64,000 bases of DNA from Thalassovita sp. (GCA_017792425.1 CP051233.1:1460402-1524401), one strand, 5' to 3'. Positions 35,078-44,591 are shown, counted from the stretch's first letter. Numbers and translations: made by a program. The notes: a model not told the origin generated them from the letters alone.

Positions 35078-35818
35078 TCACCGGTCGCCGAAGTCAAATT
35101 CCGGCAAGTGACTGAAGGCTTCCCGTAGGGCGACGCCCCAACCGGTCGAGATTTCCAGGAAATAGGGGTCGTCGGCCTCGATGCGGAAGGTGCGGCCGGT
35201 GCGCAGGCTGTCCTTTTCATAGACATGCACGTCCAGCGGCGGGCTGACGGACAGGTTGGCCTTGATCGTGGAATCGAAGCTGACCAGCAGCAGTTTTATC
35301 GCGTTCTCAAAGCTCATGTCCGGGTCATAGGCGCGCAGGATGATCGGGCGGCCATACTTGGTTTCGCCGATCTGAAAGAACGGGGTGTCGTCGCCTGCCT
35401 CTATGAAGTTGCCCTCGGGGTAGATCATGAACAGGCGCATCTGCCCGTCGCCGATCTGGCCGCCGATCAGCAGCGTGGCGTTGAAGGCGCTGTCGGCGCG
35501 CTGGCCGGACATGGCGTTGGCAGAGATGACATCTTTCAGGGTGCGGCCCACTAGCGTGGCGACCTGGAACATGGATTTGGCCGACAGGATGTCGGGATCG
35601 CGATCCGCCACTTCCTTGGAGCGTTCTTCAAGAATCGAGACGACGGCCTGTGTGGTGGCCAGGTTGCCTGCGCTCATCAGGGTGATCGACCGTTCGCCGG
35701 GGATTTCCCAGGTGGTCATCTTCTTGAAGGTCGAAATATTGTCGACGCCCGCATTGGTGCGGGTATCCGACATGAACACCATCCCGTTCTTGAGGCAGAG
35801 CCCGACACAATAGGTCAT
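35078..35818 (-). CDS. Anbu: bacterial proteasome beta-subunit homologue
   Basis: A 246-residue Ntn-hydrolase of the Anbu (ancestral beta-subunit) family. After Met removal, Thr2 would be the nucleophile (MTYCVGL). Asp18 in SDTRTNAG and the lysine pair at 32-33 match the proteasome active-site layout. Anbu forms open helical rings; its substrate is unknown and its protease activity is disputed. It is last in the conserved operon ATP-grasp/alpha-E/transglutaminase/Anbu, which is thought to make and process an unknown peptide or amide bond. Confidence 0.92.
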   Translation of the reverse strand: MTYCVGLCLKNGMVFMSDTRTNAGVDNISTFKKMTTWEIPGERSITLMSAGNLATTQAVVSILEERSKEVADRDPDILSAKSMFQVATLVGRTLKDVISANAMSGQRADSAFNATLLIGGQIGDGQMRLFMIYPEGNFIEAGDDTPFFQIGETKYGRPIILRAYDPDMSFENAIKLLLVSFDSTIKANLSVSPPLDVHVYEKDSLRTGRTFRIEADDPYFLEISTGWGVALREAFSHLPEFDFGDR

Positions 35819-35847
35819 TTCATCCGTCCGATTCGCGCATTTGGCGT

Positions 35848-36672
35848 CTATTGATCCGTCTGGGCCTGAACTTTCAAGGCAACATGCAGATCCTCGGCGC
35901 CGGTTCCGTGACGAATCCCGTGCACGGGGGCGGCATCGCGGTAGTCGCGGCCAACGGCGACGCGCACGTAGCGGTCATCGGGGCAGATAGCGTTGGACAC
36001 GTCGAAACCGACCCAGCCCAGCCCGTCGACATAGACCTCGGCCCAGGCGTGGGCGGCGTCCTGATGGTCGCGGTCGTCCATCAGCAGGTAGCCGGACACA
36101 TAGCGCGCAGGCACCCCCATCAGGCGGGCTGCAGAGATCAGGATATGGGCGTGGTCCTGACAGACGCCATGCCCGGCGGTCAGGGCTTCTTCGGCGGTGG
36201 TGGTGCTGTCGGTGCGCCCGGTTTCATAGGCGACCTGCGCGCCGATTTCCGCCGACAGCCGGTGCATCCGGTCCAGAAGGGATTCATTGGGCAGGGGTTT
36301 CAGTCCCGACACCAGCTTGCGCAGCGCCTTGCCCGGAGCGGTCATCGGGGTGGGGGCCTCGTACAGCCAAAGCGGGGTAAAGGTCTTGTGCTCGCCCACC
36401 ACGCCGGCGCGGTCTTCGACCTGCACCAGCCCCTGCGAGGTGATGGTCAGCTCGGTGGTGTCCGGGTCCACCAGCACAAGGTCCACGTGGTTGCCGTATT
36501 CGTCGTCAAAGCCCAGCTGGCGGGTGCCGCCGGTCACCGTGGTCGACCAGTCCGTCACGGTCTGCCCGTGCCCGTCGCGCGGGCGCAGGCGCAGCTGGAT
36601 CAGCGCGTAGTCGTCCGGCGTGTCGTAGGTATAGGTGGTCAGGTGGGAAATCGTCAGTCGCATGGGCATCAT
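35848..36672 (-). CDS. transglutaminase-like cysteine protease (Anbu operon)
   Basis: A 274-residue protein with an N-terminal beta domain and a transglutaminase core. The catalytic triad is visible: Cys171 in GHGVCQDHAH, His208 in AHAWAEV and Asp224 in GFDVSN. The start at 36672 overlaps the alpha-E stop; a second ATG at 36663 (MRLTISH) is equally plausible, because close relatives often begin there. In Anbu clusters this protein probably hydrolyses or forms amide bonds on the product of the ATP-grasp enzyme. Confidence 0.9.
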   Translation of the reverse strand: MMPMRLTISHLTTYTYDTPDDYALIQLRLRPRDGHGQTVTDWSTTVTGGTRQLGFDDEYGNHVDLVLVDPDTTELTITSQGLVQVEDRAGVVGEHKTFTPLWLYEAPTPMTAPGKALRKLVSGLKPLPNESLLDRMHRLSAEIGAQVAYETGRTDSTTTAEEALTAGHGVCQDHAHILISAARLMGVPARYVSGYLLMDDRDHQDAAHAWAEVYVDGLGWVGFDVSNAICPDDRYVRVAVGRDYRDAAPVHGIRHGTGAEDLHVALKVQAQTDQ

Positions 36673-37610
36673 CCGTAGAACCGGAAGTCTTTTTCGATCT
36701 GGCTGGCCAGCACGGCGGTGTCGCGGATCGCGGTTTCAAGGAATTCGTGCAGGCCCTCGTCGAAAATTTCGGATACCGGGCGGTCACGGAAGCGGGCCGA
36801 AGTGGACTCGGACAGATCCTGACAGGGTTGGCGCTGGCTGTATTCCTGTTCCAGCGCGCACAGGTTTTCCTGGATCTTGGTATGGCAGAAGGCCAGGCTG
36901 CGCGGCATCCGGCGGTCCAGGATCAGGAAGTCGGCGATGGCGGCGGGGGTGACTTCTCCGCCATGGAGCCAGCTGAAGGACCGGTCGGCAGAGACCGAGC
37001 GCAAGATGTTTTCCCACTGGATGTTGTCCACCGACGAACCCACGAAGGCGGCCGAGGGCAGCAGGACGTAGTATTTTACGTCCAGGATGCGGGCGGTGTT
37101 GTCGGCGCGTTCCACGAATGTGCCCAATCGGCAGAAATTATAGATGTCGTTGCGCAGCATGGTGCCGTGCAGCGTACCGCGCACGATGGCGGTGCGGGTG
37201 CGGATTTCCGACAAGATGCCAGCCAGGTTCTTTTCCGTCACCGGGCGGGCCAGGGCGGTTTTCATTGCCATCCAGAATTCGTTCACGGCCTCCCAGACCT
37301 CGGACGACAGGGCGGTGCGCACCAGCCGGGCGTTGGACCGCGCCGCGCCCACCGCCGACAGAACCGATGACGGGTTTTCAGCGTCGCGCAGCAGGAAATT
37401 TAGGACATGCGTGGCCTCGAAATCCGGGTGCTTGCGTTCATAAAGCGCGCGGATACCGGCGGTGTTGATCACGCTTTCCCATTCGCCTTCCTCGTCGCCG
37501 GACCGGGTCAGGGACAGGCGCCAGCCCGCGTCCAGCAGGCGGGCCGTGTTTTCGCAACGCTCGAGGTAGCGGAACATCCAGAAGAGGCCGCCAGCGGTTT
37601 TTCCCAGCAT
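36669..37610 (-). CDS. alpha-E domain protein (Anbu operon)
   Basis: A 313-residue, almost wholly helical protein. The N-terminal GLFWMFRYLERCENTARLLD and the later FVERADNTARILDVKY share an internal repeat of ER-x2-NTAR-x-LD, the hallmark of the alpha-E family. It is always found with the circularly permuted ATP-grasp enzyme and is probably its partner. The start is 4 bp after the ATP-grasp stop. No catalytic residue has been assigned in the family. Confidence 0.9.
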   Translation of the reverse strand: MLGKTAGGLFWMFRYLERCENTARLLDAGWRLSLTRSGDEEGEWESVINTAGIRALYERKHPDFEATHVLNFLLRDAENPSSVLSAVGAARSNARLVRTALSSEVWEAVNEFWMAMKTALARPVTEKNLAGILSEIRTRTAIVRGTLHGTMLRNDIYNFCRLGTFVERADNTARILDVKYYVLLPSAAFVGSSVDNIQWENILRSVSADRSFSWLHGGEVTPAAIADFLILDRRMPRSLAFCHTKIQENLCALEQEYSQRQPCQDLSESTSARFRDRPVSEIFDEGLHEFLETAIRDTAVLASQIEKDFRFYG

Positions 37611-37614
37611 GTTC

Positions 37615-39045
37615 TTAGTCCCCCAATACCCAGGTGTCCTTGGTGCCGCCGCCCTGCGACGAGTTCACCACCAGCGATCCTTCTTTCAGCGCGACACGGG
37701 TCAGTCCGCCGGGTGTGATGCGGATTTTTTCCGGTGAAACCAGCACGAAGGGGCGCAGGTCCACGTGGCGCGGGGCCAGGCCCTTCTTGGTCATGATCGG
37801 CACGGTGGACAGCGCCAGTGTGGGCTGGGCGATATAGTTCGACGGGCGCGCGCGCAGCTTCTTTTCGAACCGGGCCAGTTCGCGTTTGGACGCGGCGGGG
37901 CCGACCAGCATGCCGTAGCCGCCTGACCCGTGCACCTCTTTCACCACCAGTTCGGGCAGGTGATCCAGCACGTATTTCAGGCTGTCGGGTTCGGAGCAGC
38001 GCCAGGTGGGCACGTTCTGCAGGATCGCCTTTTCACCGGTGTAGAATTCCACGATGTCGGGCATGTAGGAATACAGCGCCTTGTCATCGGCGATCCCGGT
38101 GCCGGGGGCGTTGGCGATGGTGATGCCGCCCGCGCGGTAGACATCCATGATGCCTGGGACGCCCAGCATCGATTCCGGGTTGAAGTTCAGTGGATCCAGA
38201 TACTCGTCATCGACACGGCGATAGATCACGTCAATCGCCTTGTAACCCTGCGTGGTGCGCATGCAGACGCGTCCATCCACGATGCGCAGGTCGTGCGATT
38301 CCACCAGTTCCGCGCCCATCTGATCGGCCAGGAAGGCATGCTCGAAATAGGCCGAGTTGTAGATGCCGGGGGTCAGCACGGCGACCTCTGGCTTGGTGCC
38401 GTTGAAGGCGGGCGGGGCGCAGTCCGACAGGGACCGGCGCAGGTTCTGCGGGTATTGCGAAACTGGGCGCACCTTCAGTTGGGTGAACAGTTCCGGGAAC
38501 ATCTGCAGCATGGTTTCGCGGTTTTCCAGCATGTAGCTGACGCCAGACGGGGTGCGGGCGTTGTCCTCTAGCACGAAGAAGTCGTTTTCACCGGTGCGGA
38601 CAAGGTCGATGCCGACGATATGGGTATAGACGCCGCCGGGCGGGTTGACGCCGATCATCTGGGGCAGAAATGCCTCGTTCCTTGCGATGATGTCCTTGGG
38701 CAGACGACCAGCGCGGATGATTTCCTGCCGGTGGTAGATGTCGTGCAGGAAGGCGTTGATGGCCCGGACGCGCTGTTCGATCCCCTGTTCCAGGCGCGCC
38801 CATTCGCGGGCGGAAATGATGCGTGGAACGATGTCGAAGGGGATCAGGCGTTCGTCGGCCTCTTGCTGGCCATAGACATTGAAGGTGATCCCGATACGGC
38901 GAAAGAAAGCTTCGGCCTCTGCGGATTTCTTTTGCAGGTGCTTCAGGTCTTCGTGTGCGAACCAGTCGCTGTAGCGGCCATAGGGGGGGCGGGCCGTGCC
39001 CGCGCCATCGTGCATTTCGTCGAAGAATCGTGATCCGTCGGACAT
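37615..39045 (-). CDS. circularly permuted ATP-grasp type 2 protein (Anbu operon)
   Basis: A 476-residue ATP-grasp ligase, presumably forming an amide bond with a carboxylate substrate. Family landmarks are FNVYGQ (about residue 50), the EDNARTPSGVSYMLENR segment (about 155-170), NAPGTGIADDKALYSYMPDI and KEVHGSGGYGMLVG, which supply ATP-binding residues. I start at ATG 39045 after a strong GGGGGA site; a longer reading from 39111 adds 22 residues without support. It is first gene of the Anbu operon and divergent from glpD. Confidence 0.92.
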   Translation of the reverse strand: MSDGSRFFDEMHDGAGTARPPYGRYSDWFAHEDLKHLQKKSAEAEAFFRRIGITFNVYGQQEADERLIPFDIVPRIISAREWARLEQGIEQRVRAINAFLHDIYHRQEIIRAGRLPKDIIARNEAFLPQMIGVNPPGGVYTHIVGIDLVRTGENDFFVLEDNARTPSGVSYMLENRETMLQMFPELFTQLKVRPVSQYPQNLRRSLSDCAPPAFNGTKPEVAVLTPGIYNSAYFEHAFLADQMGAELVESHDLRIVDGRVCMRTTQGYKAIDVIYRRVDDEYLDPLNFNPESMLGVPGIMDVYRAGGITIANAPGTGIADDKALYSYMPDIVEFYTGEKAILQNVPTWRCSEPDSLKYVLDHLPELVVKEVHGSGGYGMLVGPAASKRELARFEKKLRARPSNYIAQPTLALSTVPIMTKKGLAPRHVDLRPFVLVSPEKIRITPGGLTRVALKEGSLVVNSSQGGGTKDTWVLGD

Positions 39046-39184
39046 TTTTCCCCCGTGCTTGTGACCTTGCGTCTTTTCAGGGATTTGAGCGTGTTCAGCA
39101 CCCGGTGACAAGTGCCTGACCGTCTTTCCGCTATGTTCAGAGCCGAACGCCTAATTTATGATCACCCCAACACAGGAGTATGTG

Positions 39185-40747
39185 ATGGACGACAGCCCAT
39201 TTGATCTGTTCGTGATCGGTGGCGGGGTGAACGGATGCGGGATCGCGCGGGATGCCGCAGGCCGTGGGCTGCGCGTGGCGCTGGCCGAAATGGGGGACGT
39301 GGGCGGAGCGACCTCCTCGGCCTCGACCAAGCTGATCCACGGCGGGCTGCGCTACCTCGAATATTTCGAATTGCGGCTGGTGCGCGAGTCGCTGGCGGAG
39401 CGCGAGGTGCTGCTGCGGATGATGCCGCATATCGCGCGCCCGATGCGGTTCGTGCTGCCCTATCACGCGGAGATGCGGTTCGAGGGGGAAACCCCCGCCT
39501 CGCGCCTGTTGTCGCTGGTGATGCCCTGGACGAAAGGGCGTCGCCCGGCCTGGGTGATCCGGTTGGGGCTGTTCCTGTACGACCACTTGGGTGGGCGGCG
39601 GTTGCTGCTGGGGACGCGCGGGCTGGACCTGGCGCGCGATCCGGCGGGCGCGGCGCTGCGGCCGGAATACCGGCGCGCCTTTGAATATTCCGATGTCTGG
39701 GTGCAGGATGCGCGACTGGTGGCGCTGTGCGCCCGCGATGCGGCGGAACGGGGGGCGCAGGTGATGGTGCGCACCCGCGTGACCGGCGCGCGCCGCGTGG
39801 GTGATCTGTGGGTGATCGACACGGACGGTGGCGACGGTCCGCGCCGGTTCCACGCCCGTGCGCTGGTGAATGCGGGTGGGCCCTGGGTGGAACGGGTGCT
39901 GGACGGGATCGAAGGCGTTTCCCCCCCCGCGCATGTGCGGCTGGTACGGGGGAGTCATATCGTTGTCCCGCGCCTGTTCGACCACGACCGCAGCTATTTC
40001 CTGCAAGGCCGCGATGGCCGGATCGTATTCGCTATCCCGTTCGAAGATGAGTTCACCCTGATCGGCACGACAGAGGCCGACCACCCGGACCCCGACGCGC
40101 CCCCGCATATTTCCGGGGCCGAGCGGGACTATCTGCTGGATTTCGTCAACGGGTATTTCCAGCGGCAATTGACGACCGCGGATATCGTCTGGACCTATTC
40201 CGGCGTCCGGCCCCTTTTTGACGACGGGGCGGGGGCGGCGCGCGCGGCGACGCGGGATTATGTGCTGGCGCTGGACAATGCTGGCCCGCCGCTGCTGTCG
40301 GTGTTCGGCGGCAAGCTAACGACATTCCGGCGGCTGTCGGATCACGCGCTGGCCAAGCTGCGCCCTTTCCTGCCCGTGATGGGGGCGGGTTGGACCGACC
40401 GGGCGCCGCTGCCCGGGGGCGCGTTTCCGGTCCGCCAGGCCAAAGACCGGCAGGACTCGTTGCTGCAGGACTATCCGTTTCTGAGCGCGGGCACGGCGCG
40501 GCGCCTGTTCCGCGCCTATGGTATGGACGCCTGGCAGGTTCTGGGCGAGGCCACCGGGGCGGACGATCTGGGGCACGCGTTTGGCGCGGGGCTGAGCGAG
40601 GCCGAGGTGCGCTGGCTGATGACCAAGGAATTCGCCCGCAGCGCCGACGACGTGATCTGGCGGCGCAGCAAGCTGGGGTTGTACCTGACGCCCGCGCAGG
40701 TGCAGGCGCTGGACGACTGGATGGTCGAACGGCTGGCAAGTCGTTGA
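39185..40747 (+). CDS. glpD: aerobic glycerol-3-phosphate dehydrogenase
   Basis: Membrane-associated FAD enzyme oxidising glycerol 3-phosphate to dihydroxyacetone phosphate and feeding electrons to quinone. It has 520 residues. The FAD motif IGGGVNG (about 11-17), the SSASTKLIHGGLRYLE family signature (about 50-65) and the C-terminal GGKLTTFR are present. The ATG at 39185 follows AGGAG at 6 bp. It is cotranscribed with glpK 36 bp downstream. No glpF or glpR is adjacent. Confidence 0.95.
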   Translation: MDDSPFDLFVIGGGVNGCGIARDAAGRGLRVALAEMGDVGGATSSASTKLIHGGLRYLEYFELRLVRESLAEREVLLRMMPHIARPMRFVLPYHAEMRFEGETPASRLLSLVMPWTKGRRPAWVIRLGLFLYDHLGGRRLLLGTRGLDLARDPAGAALRPEYRRAFEYSDVWVQDARLVALCARDAAERGAQVMVRTRVTGARRVGDLWVIDTDGGDGPRRFHARALVNAGGPWVERVLDGIEGVSPPAHVRLVRGSHIVVPRLFDHDRSYFLQGRDGRIVFAIPFEDEFTLIGTTEADHPDPDAPPHISGAERDYLLDFVNGYFQRQLTTADIVWTYSGVRPLFDDGAGAARAATRDYVLALDNAGPPLLSVFGGKLTTFRRLSDHALAKLRPFLPVMGAGWTDRAPLPGGAFPVRQAKDRQDSLLQDYPFLSAGTARRLFRAYGMDAWQVLGEATGADDLGHAFGAGLSEAEVRWLMTKEFARSADDVIWRRSKLGLYLTPAQVQALDDWMVERLASR

Positions 40748-40783
40748 GCCTTGGGTAAGAATGGCGGGAAGGGAGAGGATCAG

Positions 40784-42262
40784 ATGGGTTTCATTCTGGC
40801 GCTGGATCAGGGCACGACCTCCAGCCGGGCAATCATTTTCGACGCGCAGATGCAGGTGGTGGCCGTCGCGCAGGAAGAATTCACGCAGCATTACCCGGCC
40901 TCTGGTTGGGTCGAGCACGCACCGGATGACCTGTGGCAATCCACCCTGCGCAGCGCCCGGCTGGCACTGGACAAGGCCGGTCTGACCGCGGATCAGGTTG
41001 CCGGGATCGGGATCACCAACCAGCGCGAAACCACGCTGTTATGGGACGCGGACACCGGGCAGCCCCTGCACAACGCCATCGTTTGGCAGGACCGCCGCAC
41101 CGCCCCCCTGTGCGCGGACCTGCGCGCCGCGGGGCACGAAGAGATGATCCGCCGCACCACCGGGTTGCTGCTGGACCCGTATTTTTCCGCCACCAAGCTG
41201 AAATGGCTGCTGGATACCGTGCCGGGGGCGCTGGATCGCGCGCGGGCGGGCAGGCTGCGTTTTGGCACGGTGGACAGCTTTCTGATTTGGCGCCTGACCG
41301 GGGGGCGGGTGCATGCGACCGACGCCACCAATGCCGCACGCACGATGCTCTGTGACATTCATTCCGGGGACTGGTGCGCGGACATCTGCGCGCTGCTGGA
41401 CATCCCGATGTCGCTGCTGCCCGAGGTGCGCGACTGCGCGGGCCATTTCGGGACGACAACCCTGCTGGGGGGCGAGATTCCGATCCTGGGCGTGGCTGGC
41501 GATCAGCAGGCGGCTGCGATCGGACAGGCCTGTTTCCAACCCGGCATGATGAAATCCACCTATGGCACGGGCTGTTTCGCGCTGCTCAACACCGGGACGA
41601 CGCCGGTGCTGTCGGAAAACCGGCTGCTGACCACGGTGGCCTGCCAGTTGAACGGGCAGCGGACCTATGCGCTGGAAGGGGCGATCTTCATCGCGGGCGC
41701 GGTGGTGCAATGGCTGCGCGACGGGCTGCAGATCATCGGCGCTGCCGCCGAGACCGGCCTGCTGGCCGATACCGCGGATCCCGCGCAGGATCTGGTGCTG
41801 GTGCCTGCCTTCACCGGGCTGGGCGCACCCTATTGGTCGCCAGATACGCGGGGGGCGGTGTTCGGGCTGACACGCAATTCCGGCCCGGCTGAATTCGCCC
41901 GCGCCGCGCTGGAAAGTGTCGGACTGCAGACCCGCGACCTGCTGGAGGCGATGCGGGCCGACTGGCCCGTCAGCGCCGATACCACGCTGCGAGTGGACGG
42001 CGGCATGGCGGCGTCGGATTGGACCATGCAGTTCCTGGCCGATATCCTGGGTGCGCCGGTCGAACGGCCCGGCGTGCTGGAAACCACTGCGCTGGGGGCG
42101 GCCTGGCTGGCGGGGATGCAGGCCGGGATCTACCCGGACGCGCAAGGCTTCGCTGCCACTTGGGCTGCCGATGCGCGATTCACCCCGCATATGCCGGCCC
42201 AGACCCGCGACGCGAAATACGCCCGCTGGAAACGCGCCGTCGCCGCCACGATGACCGTCTAG
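40784..42262 (+). CDS. glpK: glycerol kinase
   Basis: Phosphorylates glycerol with ATP to glycerol 3-phosphate, the substrate of GlpD. It has 492 residues of FGGY-family fold. DQGTTSSR (residues 8-15) binds phosphate, NQRETT and VWQDRRT follow, and the C-terminal LRVDGGMAASDWTMQFLAD is the second FGGY signature. The ATG at 40784 follows GGGAGAGGATC. The upstream in-frame reading from 40751 is a poor alternative. Confidence 0.97.
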   Translation: MGFILALDQGTTSSRAIIFDAQMQVVAVAQEEFTQHYPASGWVEHAPDDLWQSTLRSARLALDKAGLTADQVAGIGITNQRETTLLWDADTGQPLHNAIVWQDRRTAPLCADLRAAGHEEMIRRTTGLLLDPYFSATKLKWLLDTVPGALDRARAGRLRFGTVDSFLIWRLTGGRVHATDATNAARTMLCDIHSGDWCADICALLDIPMSLLPEVRDCAGHFGTTTLLGGEIPILGVAGDQQAAAIGQACFQPGMMKSTYGTGCFALLNTGTTPVLSENRLLTTVACQLNGQRTYALEGAIFIAGAVVQWLRDGLQIIGAAAETGLLADTADPAQDLVLVPAFTGLGAPYWSPDTRGAVFGLTRNSGPAEFARAALESVGLQTRDLLEAMRADWPVSADTTLRVDGGMAASDWTMQFLADILGAPVERPGVLETTALGAAWLAGMQAGIYPDAQGFAATWAADARFTPHMPAQTRDAKYARWKRAVAATMTV

Positions 42263-42299
42263 CTTTTTCTTGGTTAAAATACCCTCGGGGGGTGAATTG
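42261..42299. repeat. GAGTATTT/CATCTTG intergenic repeat family, short form
   Basis: AGCTTTTTCTTGG-TTAAAATACCC-TCGGGGGG-TGAATTGG overlaps the glpK stop codon. It aligns with the reverse complement of 61771-61804 (GCTTTTCATCTTG...AAATACTCCGGGGTGAATGG). It is followed by a GGGGGGC-AGACA-GCCCCCC hairpin at 42314-42332. Confidence 0.6.
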
Positions 42300-42313
42300 G
42301 CCGTAGGCCAAGA

Positions 42314-42332
42314 GGGGGGCAGACAGCCCCCC
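42314..42332 (+). terminator. hairpin after glpK
   Basis: 7-bp perfect G/C stem GGGGGGC/GCCCCCC with loop AGACA, about 50 bp after the glpK stop. No U-tract follows, so termination is only probable. The rest of the glpK-phnA gap holds more GC-rich repeats and no gene. Confidence 0.4.
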
Positions 42333-42422
42333 TGTCCCCGCCCGCCGCAGGCGAAGCCCGCAGGGCATGGACACCGGCGCTCCAAACACCGATAAACCAC
42401 CAAACTTTTATCGGAGATCCAC

Positions 42423-42932
42423 ATGAGCTGTGTTCTGTGCGGGGCCACGCCTGCCCTGGAATTCACCGTCACCCCGGGTGACGAAACCGTGCTGCTGTGC
42501 GTCACCTGCCGCGACGGGGTTGACGGCGCGCCCGCGGACGCGCCGCATTGGAAATGCTTGAACGACGCGATCTGGGCACCGGAACCGGCGGTGCAGGTGC
42601 TGGCCTACCGCCTGCTGCACAAGCTGAACGCCGCCTGGGCGCGCGACCTGCTGGAGATCGCCTATCTGGAGCCGGACACCCTGTCGCGGGCCGAGGCCGG
42701 GATGATCGCGGAGCCTGACATCGTTCACCGCGATAGCAACGGCGCTGTCCTGAGCGGCGGTGACACGGTGGTGCTGATCAAGGATTTGCCGGTAAAGGGT
42801 GCGGGGTTTACCGCGAAGCGCGGGACGGCGGTGCGCAATATCTCACTGGTTCCGGACAATGCCGGACAGATCGAAGGCCGGGTCGAAGGCCAGCGGATCG
42901 TCATCCTGACGCAGTTCGTCAAGAAATCCTGA
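42423..42932 (+). CDS. PhnA/YjdM-like zinc-ribbon protein
   Basis: A 169-residue protein with an N-terminal zinc ribbon (CVLC at residue 3 on, then CVTC at about 26) and a C-terminal PhnA domain (SGGDTVVLIKDLPVKGAGFTAKRGT). Relatives were named PhnA for historical linkage to phosphonate genes, but they are not phosphonoacetate hydrolases and their role is unclear. It stands alone between repeat-containing gaps. Confidence 0.85.
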   Translation: MSCVLCGATPALEFTVTPGDETVLLCVTCRDGVDGAPADAPHWKCLNDAIWAPEPAVQVLAYRLLHKLNAAWARDLLEIAYLEPDTLSRAEAGMIAEPDIVHRDSNGAVLSGGDTVVLIKDLPVKGAGFTAKRGTAVRNISLVPDNAGQIEGRVEGQRIVILTQFVKKS

Positions 42933-42969
42933 TCCAAAGGTGCGCGCTGACGCGCGCGCCGGATGTCTC

Positions 42970-42990
42970 GGCAAAGGCGGGGCCTTTGCC
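42970..42990 (+). terminator. terminator-like hairpin after phnA-like gene
   Basis: Perfect 8-bp stem GGCAAAGG/CCTTTGCC with loop CGGGG, 38 bp past the stop codon. A second perfect hairpin TTGGGGGC-GCT-GCCCCCAA follows at 43000-43018. The genes here converge, so both could act in either direction. Confidence 0.45.
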
Positions 42991-43009
42991 TCGGGTGACT
43001 TGGGGGCGC

Positions 43010-43052
43010 TGCCCCCAAACCCCCGGGGTATTTCCGCCAAGAAAAAGCCCGA
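43010..43052. repeat. GAGTATTT/CATCTTG intergenic repeat family, short form
   Basis: Reads (reverse complement) GGGCTTTTTCTTGG-CGGAAATACCCC-GGGGGTTTGGGGG, nearly identical to 46521-46562. It lies just past the stop of the minus-strand TPP-enzyme gene, between two convergent genes. Confidence 0.6.
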
Positions 43053-43055
43053 AGC

Positions 43056-44591
43056 TTAGATCAACAGTTCGATCAGGTTGGGACCGGGGGTGGCGTTGGC
43101 ACGGTTAAGCTGGTCCGTGAAGCTTTCCATGTCCGAGGCCTGTGTAGACGGGATGCCAAAGCCCTTGGCGATGGCCTGCCAGTCCGTAGCGGGGCGGTCG
43201 AGGTTGAAAAGATCCTGCGCCGCCGGACCAAGGTTGGCCCCAACGGCTGTCATTTCGCCCTGCAGGATGGCGTAGCGTCGATTCGACAGGATCACCGTGG
43301 TGATGTCCAGCCCTTCACGCGCTTGCGTCCACAGTCCCTGCACCGTGTAGAGCGCCGAGCCGTCCGCCTGCAGAGCCACGACGCGGCGTCCCGGGGCAGC
43401 GATGGCGGCGCCGGTGGCCATGGGGATGCCCAGACCGATCGAGCCGCCGTTCAGGTGCAGGTAGTCATGCGGTTTGGCGGTCCAGAATGACGGCAGCAGG
43501 GCGCGGCCGTAGCTGACGCTTTCGTCCACGATGATGGCGTTGTCGGGCAGGTTCTGGTTGATCGCGGCCCCCAGCAGTTCGGGGGTGGGCGCGCCGGTGA
43601 TCCGCCCGTGATCCGGGTGGTCAGGCAGAGGGGCATCCCTGTTGGCCTGCACCGCCTGGGCGATGGCGTCCAGCGCGGCCAGGTGGTCCTGATCGGGCCG
43701 TGTGACCATCAGGCAGTCGCATCCTTCGGGCATGGGCGTGTTGGGCTTGCCGGGGTAGGCGAAGAAGTTCACCGGTTCGCGCGCGCCGATCTGGATGATT
43801 TGCTCGACCCCTTCCAGGGTCTTGATCGACAGGTCCACGTTATAGGGGATGCGTTCGATCGGCTGGCGGCCAAGGCCGGCCTGCAGGCGGGGGATTTGCG
43901 ACAGGGTCATCAGCCGCGCGCCGGTCCTGTGGGCGATGCGCCCGGCGAGTTTCAGCGGGGCTTCGCGCAGGGCGCGGTTCGACAGCAGCAACACGGTTTT
44001 CTTACCGTTGGTCAGCATCTGTGCGGCGCGGTCCACCGCCAGAACGGTCGGTCCTGCGGGGTTCGCGGGGGGCTGGAAGGCGGCGATCTGGCCGCCTTCT
44101 CCCCAGGCGGCGTCCGACGGCAGGATCAGGCTTGCGACGCCGGGTGCTTCCATGCTGGCGCGGATACCCTCCATCGCGTCGGCGGCGACCCGCGACGGAT
44201 CACTGCTGCGGCGCGTCCAGACCGAAAGGGTGCGGGCCAGGGCGGTGGTATCGGCGGCCAGCGGCGGGTCCAGTGCGACGATGCTGTCGGCCTGATCGCC
44301 GATCAGGTTCAGCACCGGGGTATTGGCGCGGCGCGCGTTGTGCAGGTTGGCCATGCCGTTGGTCAGACCGGGGCCGCAATGCAGCAGCGTCACCGCCGGT
44401 TTGTCCATCATGCGGCCATAGCCATCGGCCGCGCCGGTCACCACGCCTTCGAACAGGCCCAGCACGCAGCGCATGCCGGGGTGCCTGTCCAGGGCGGACA
44501 CGAAATGCATCTCGGATGTGCCGGGGTTGGCAAAACAGGTGTCGACGCCTGCGGTCAGCAGGCTTTGGACAAGGCTTTCTGCGCCGTTCAT
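43056..44591 (-). CDS. thiamine-pyrophosphate-dependent enzyme, acetolactate synthase large-subunit family
   Basis: A 511-residue protein with the three-domain layout of POX/AHAS enzymes. The N-terminal pyrimidine domain contains the activating Glu in FEGVVTGAADGYGRM. The C-terminal domain has a TPP/Mg motif ADGSALYTVQGLWTQ...LSNRRY, with a single Asn plus Arg where NN is usual. It lacks a small-subunit partner, so it is probably not the anabolic acetolactate synthase; a benzoylformate decarboxylase- or IlvX-like activity is possible. Its cofactor is the product of the thiamine genes elsewhere in this window. Confidence 0.8.
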   Translation of the reverse strand: MNGAESLVQSLLTAGVDTCFANPGTSEMHFVSALDRHPGMRCVLGLFEGVVTGAADGYGRMMDKPAVTLLHCGPGLTNGMANLHNARRANTPVLNLIGDQADSIVALDPPLAADTTALARTLSVWTRRSSDPSRVAADAMEGIRASMEAPGVASLILPSDAAWGEGGQIAAFQPPANPAGPTVLAVDRAAQMLTNGKKTVLLLSNRALREAPLKLAGRIAHRTGARLMTLSQIPRLQAGLGRQPIERIPYNVDLSIKTLEGVEQIIQIGAREPVNFFAYPGKPNTPMPEGCDCLMVTRPDQDHLAALDAIAQAVQANRDAPLPDHPDHGRITGAPTPELLGAAINQNLPDNAIIVDESVSYGRALLPSFWTAKPHDYLHLNGGSIGLGIPMATGAAIAAPGRRVVALQADGSALYTVQGLWTQAREGLDITTVILSNRRYAILQGEMTAVGANLGPAAQDLFNLDRPATDWQAIAKGFGIPSTQASDMESFTDQLNRANATPGPNLIELLI

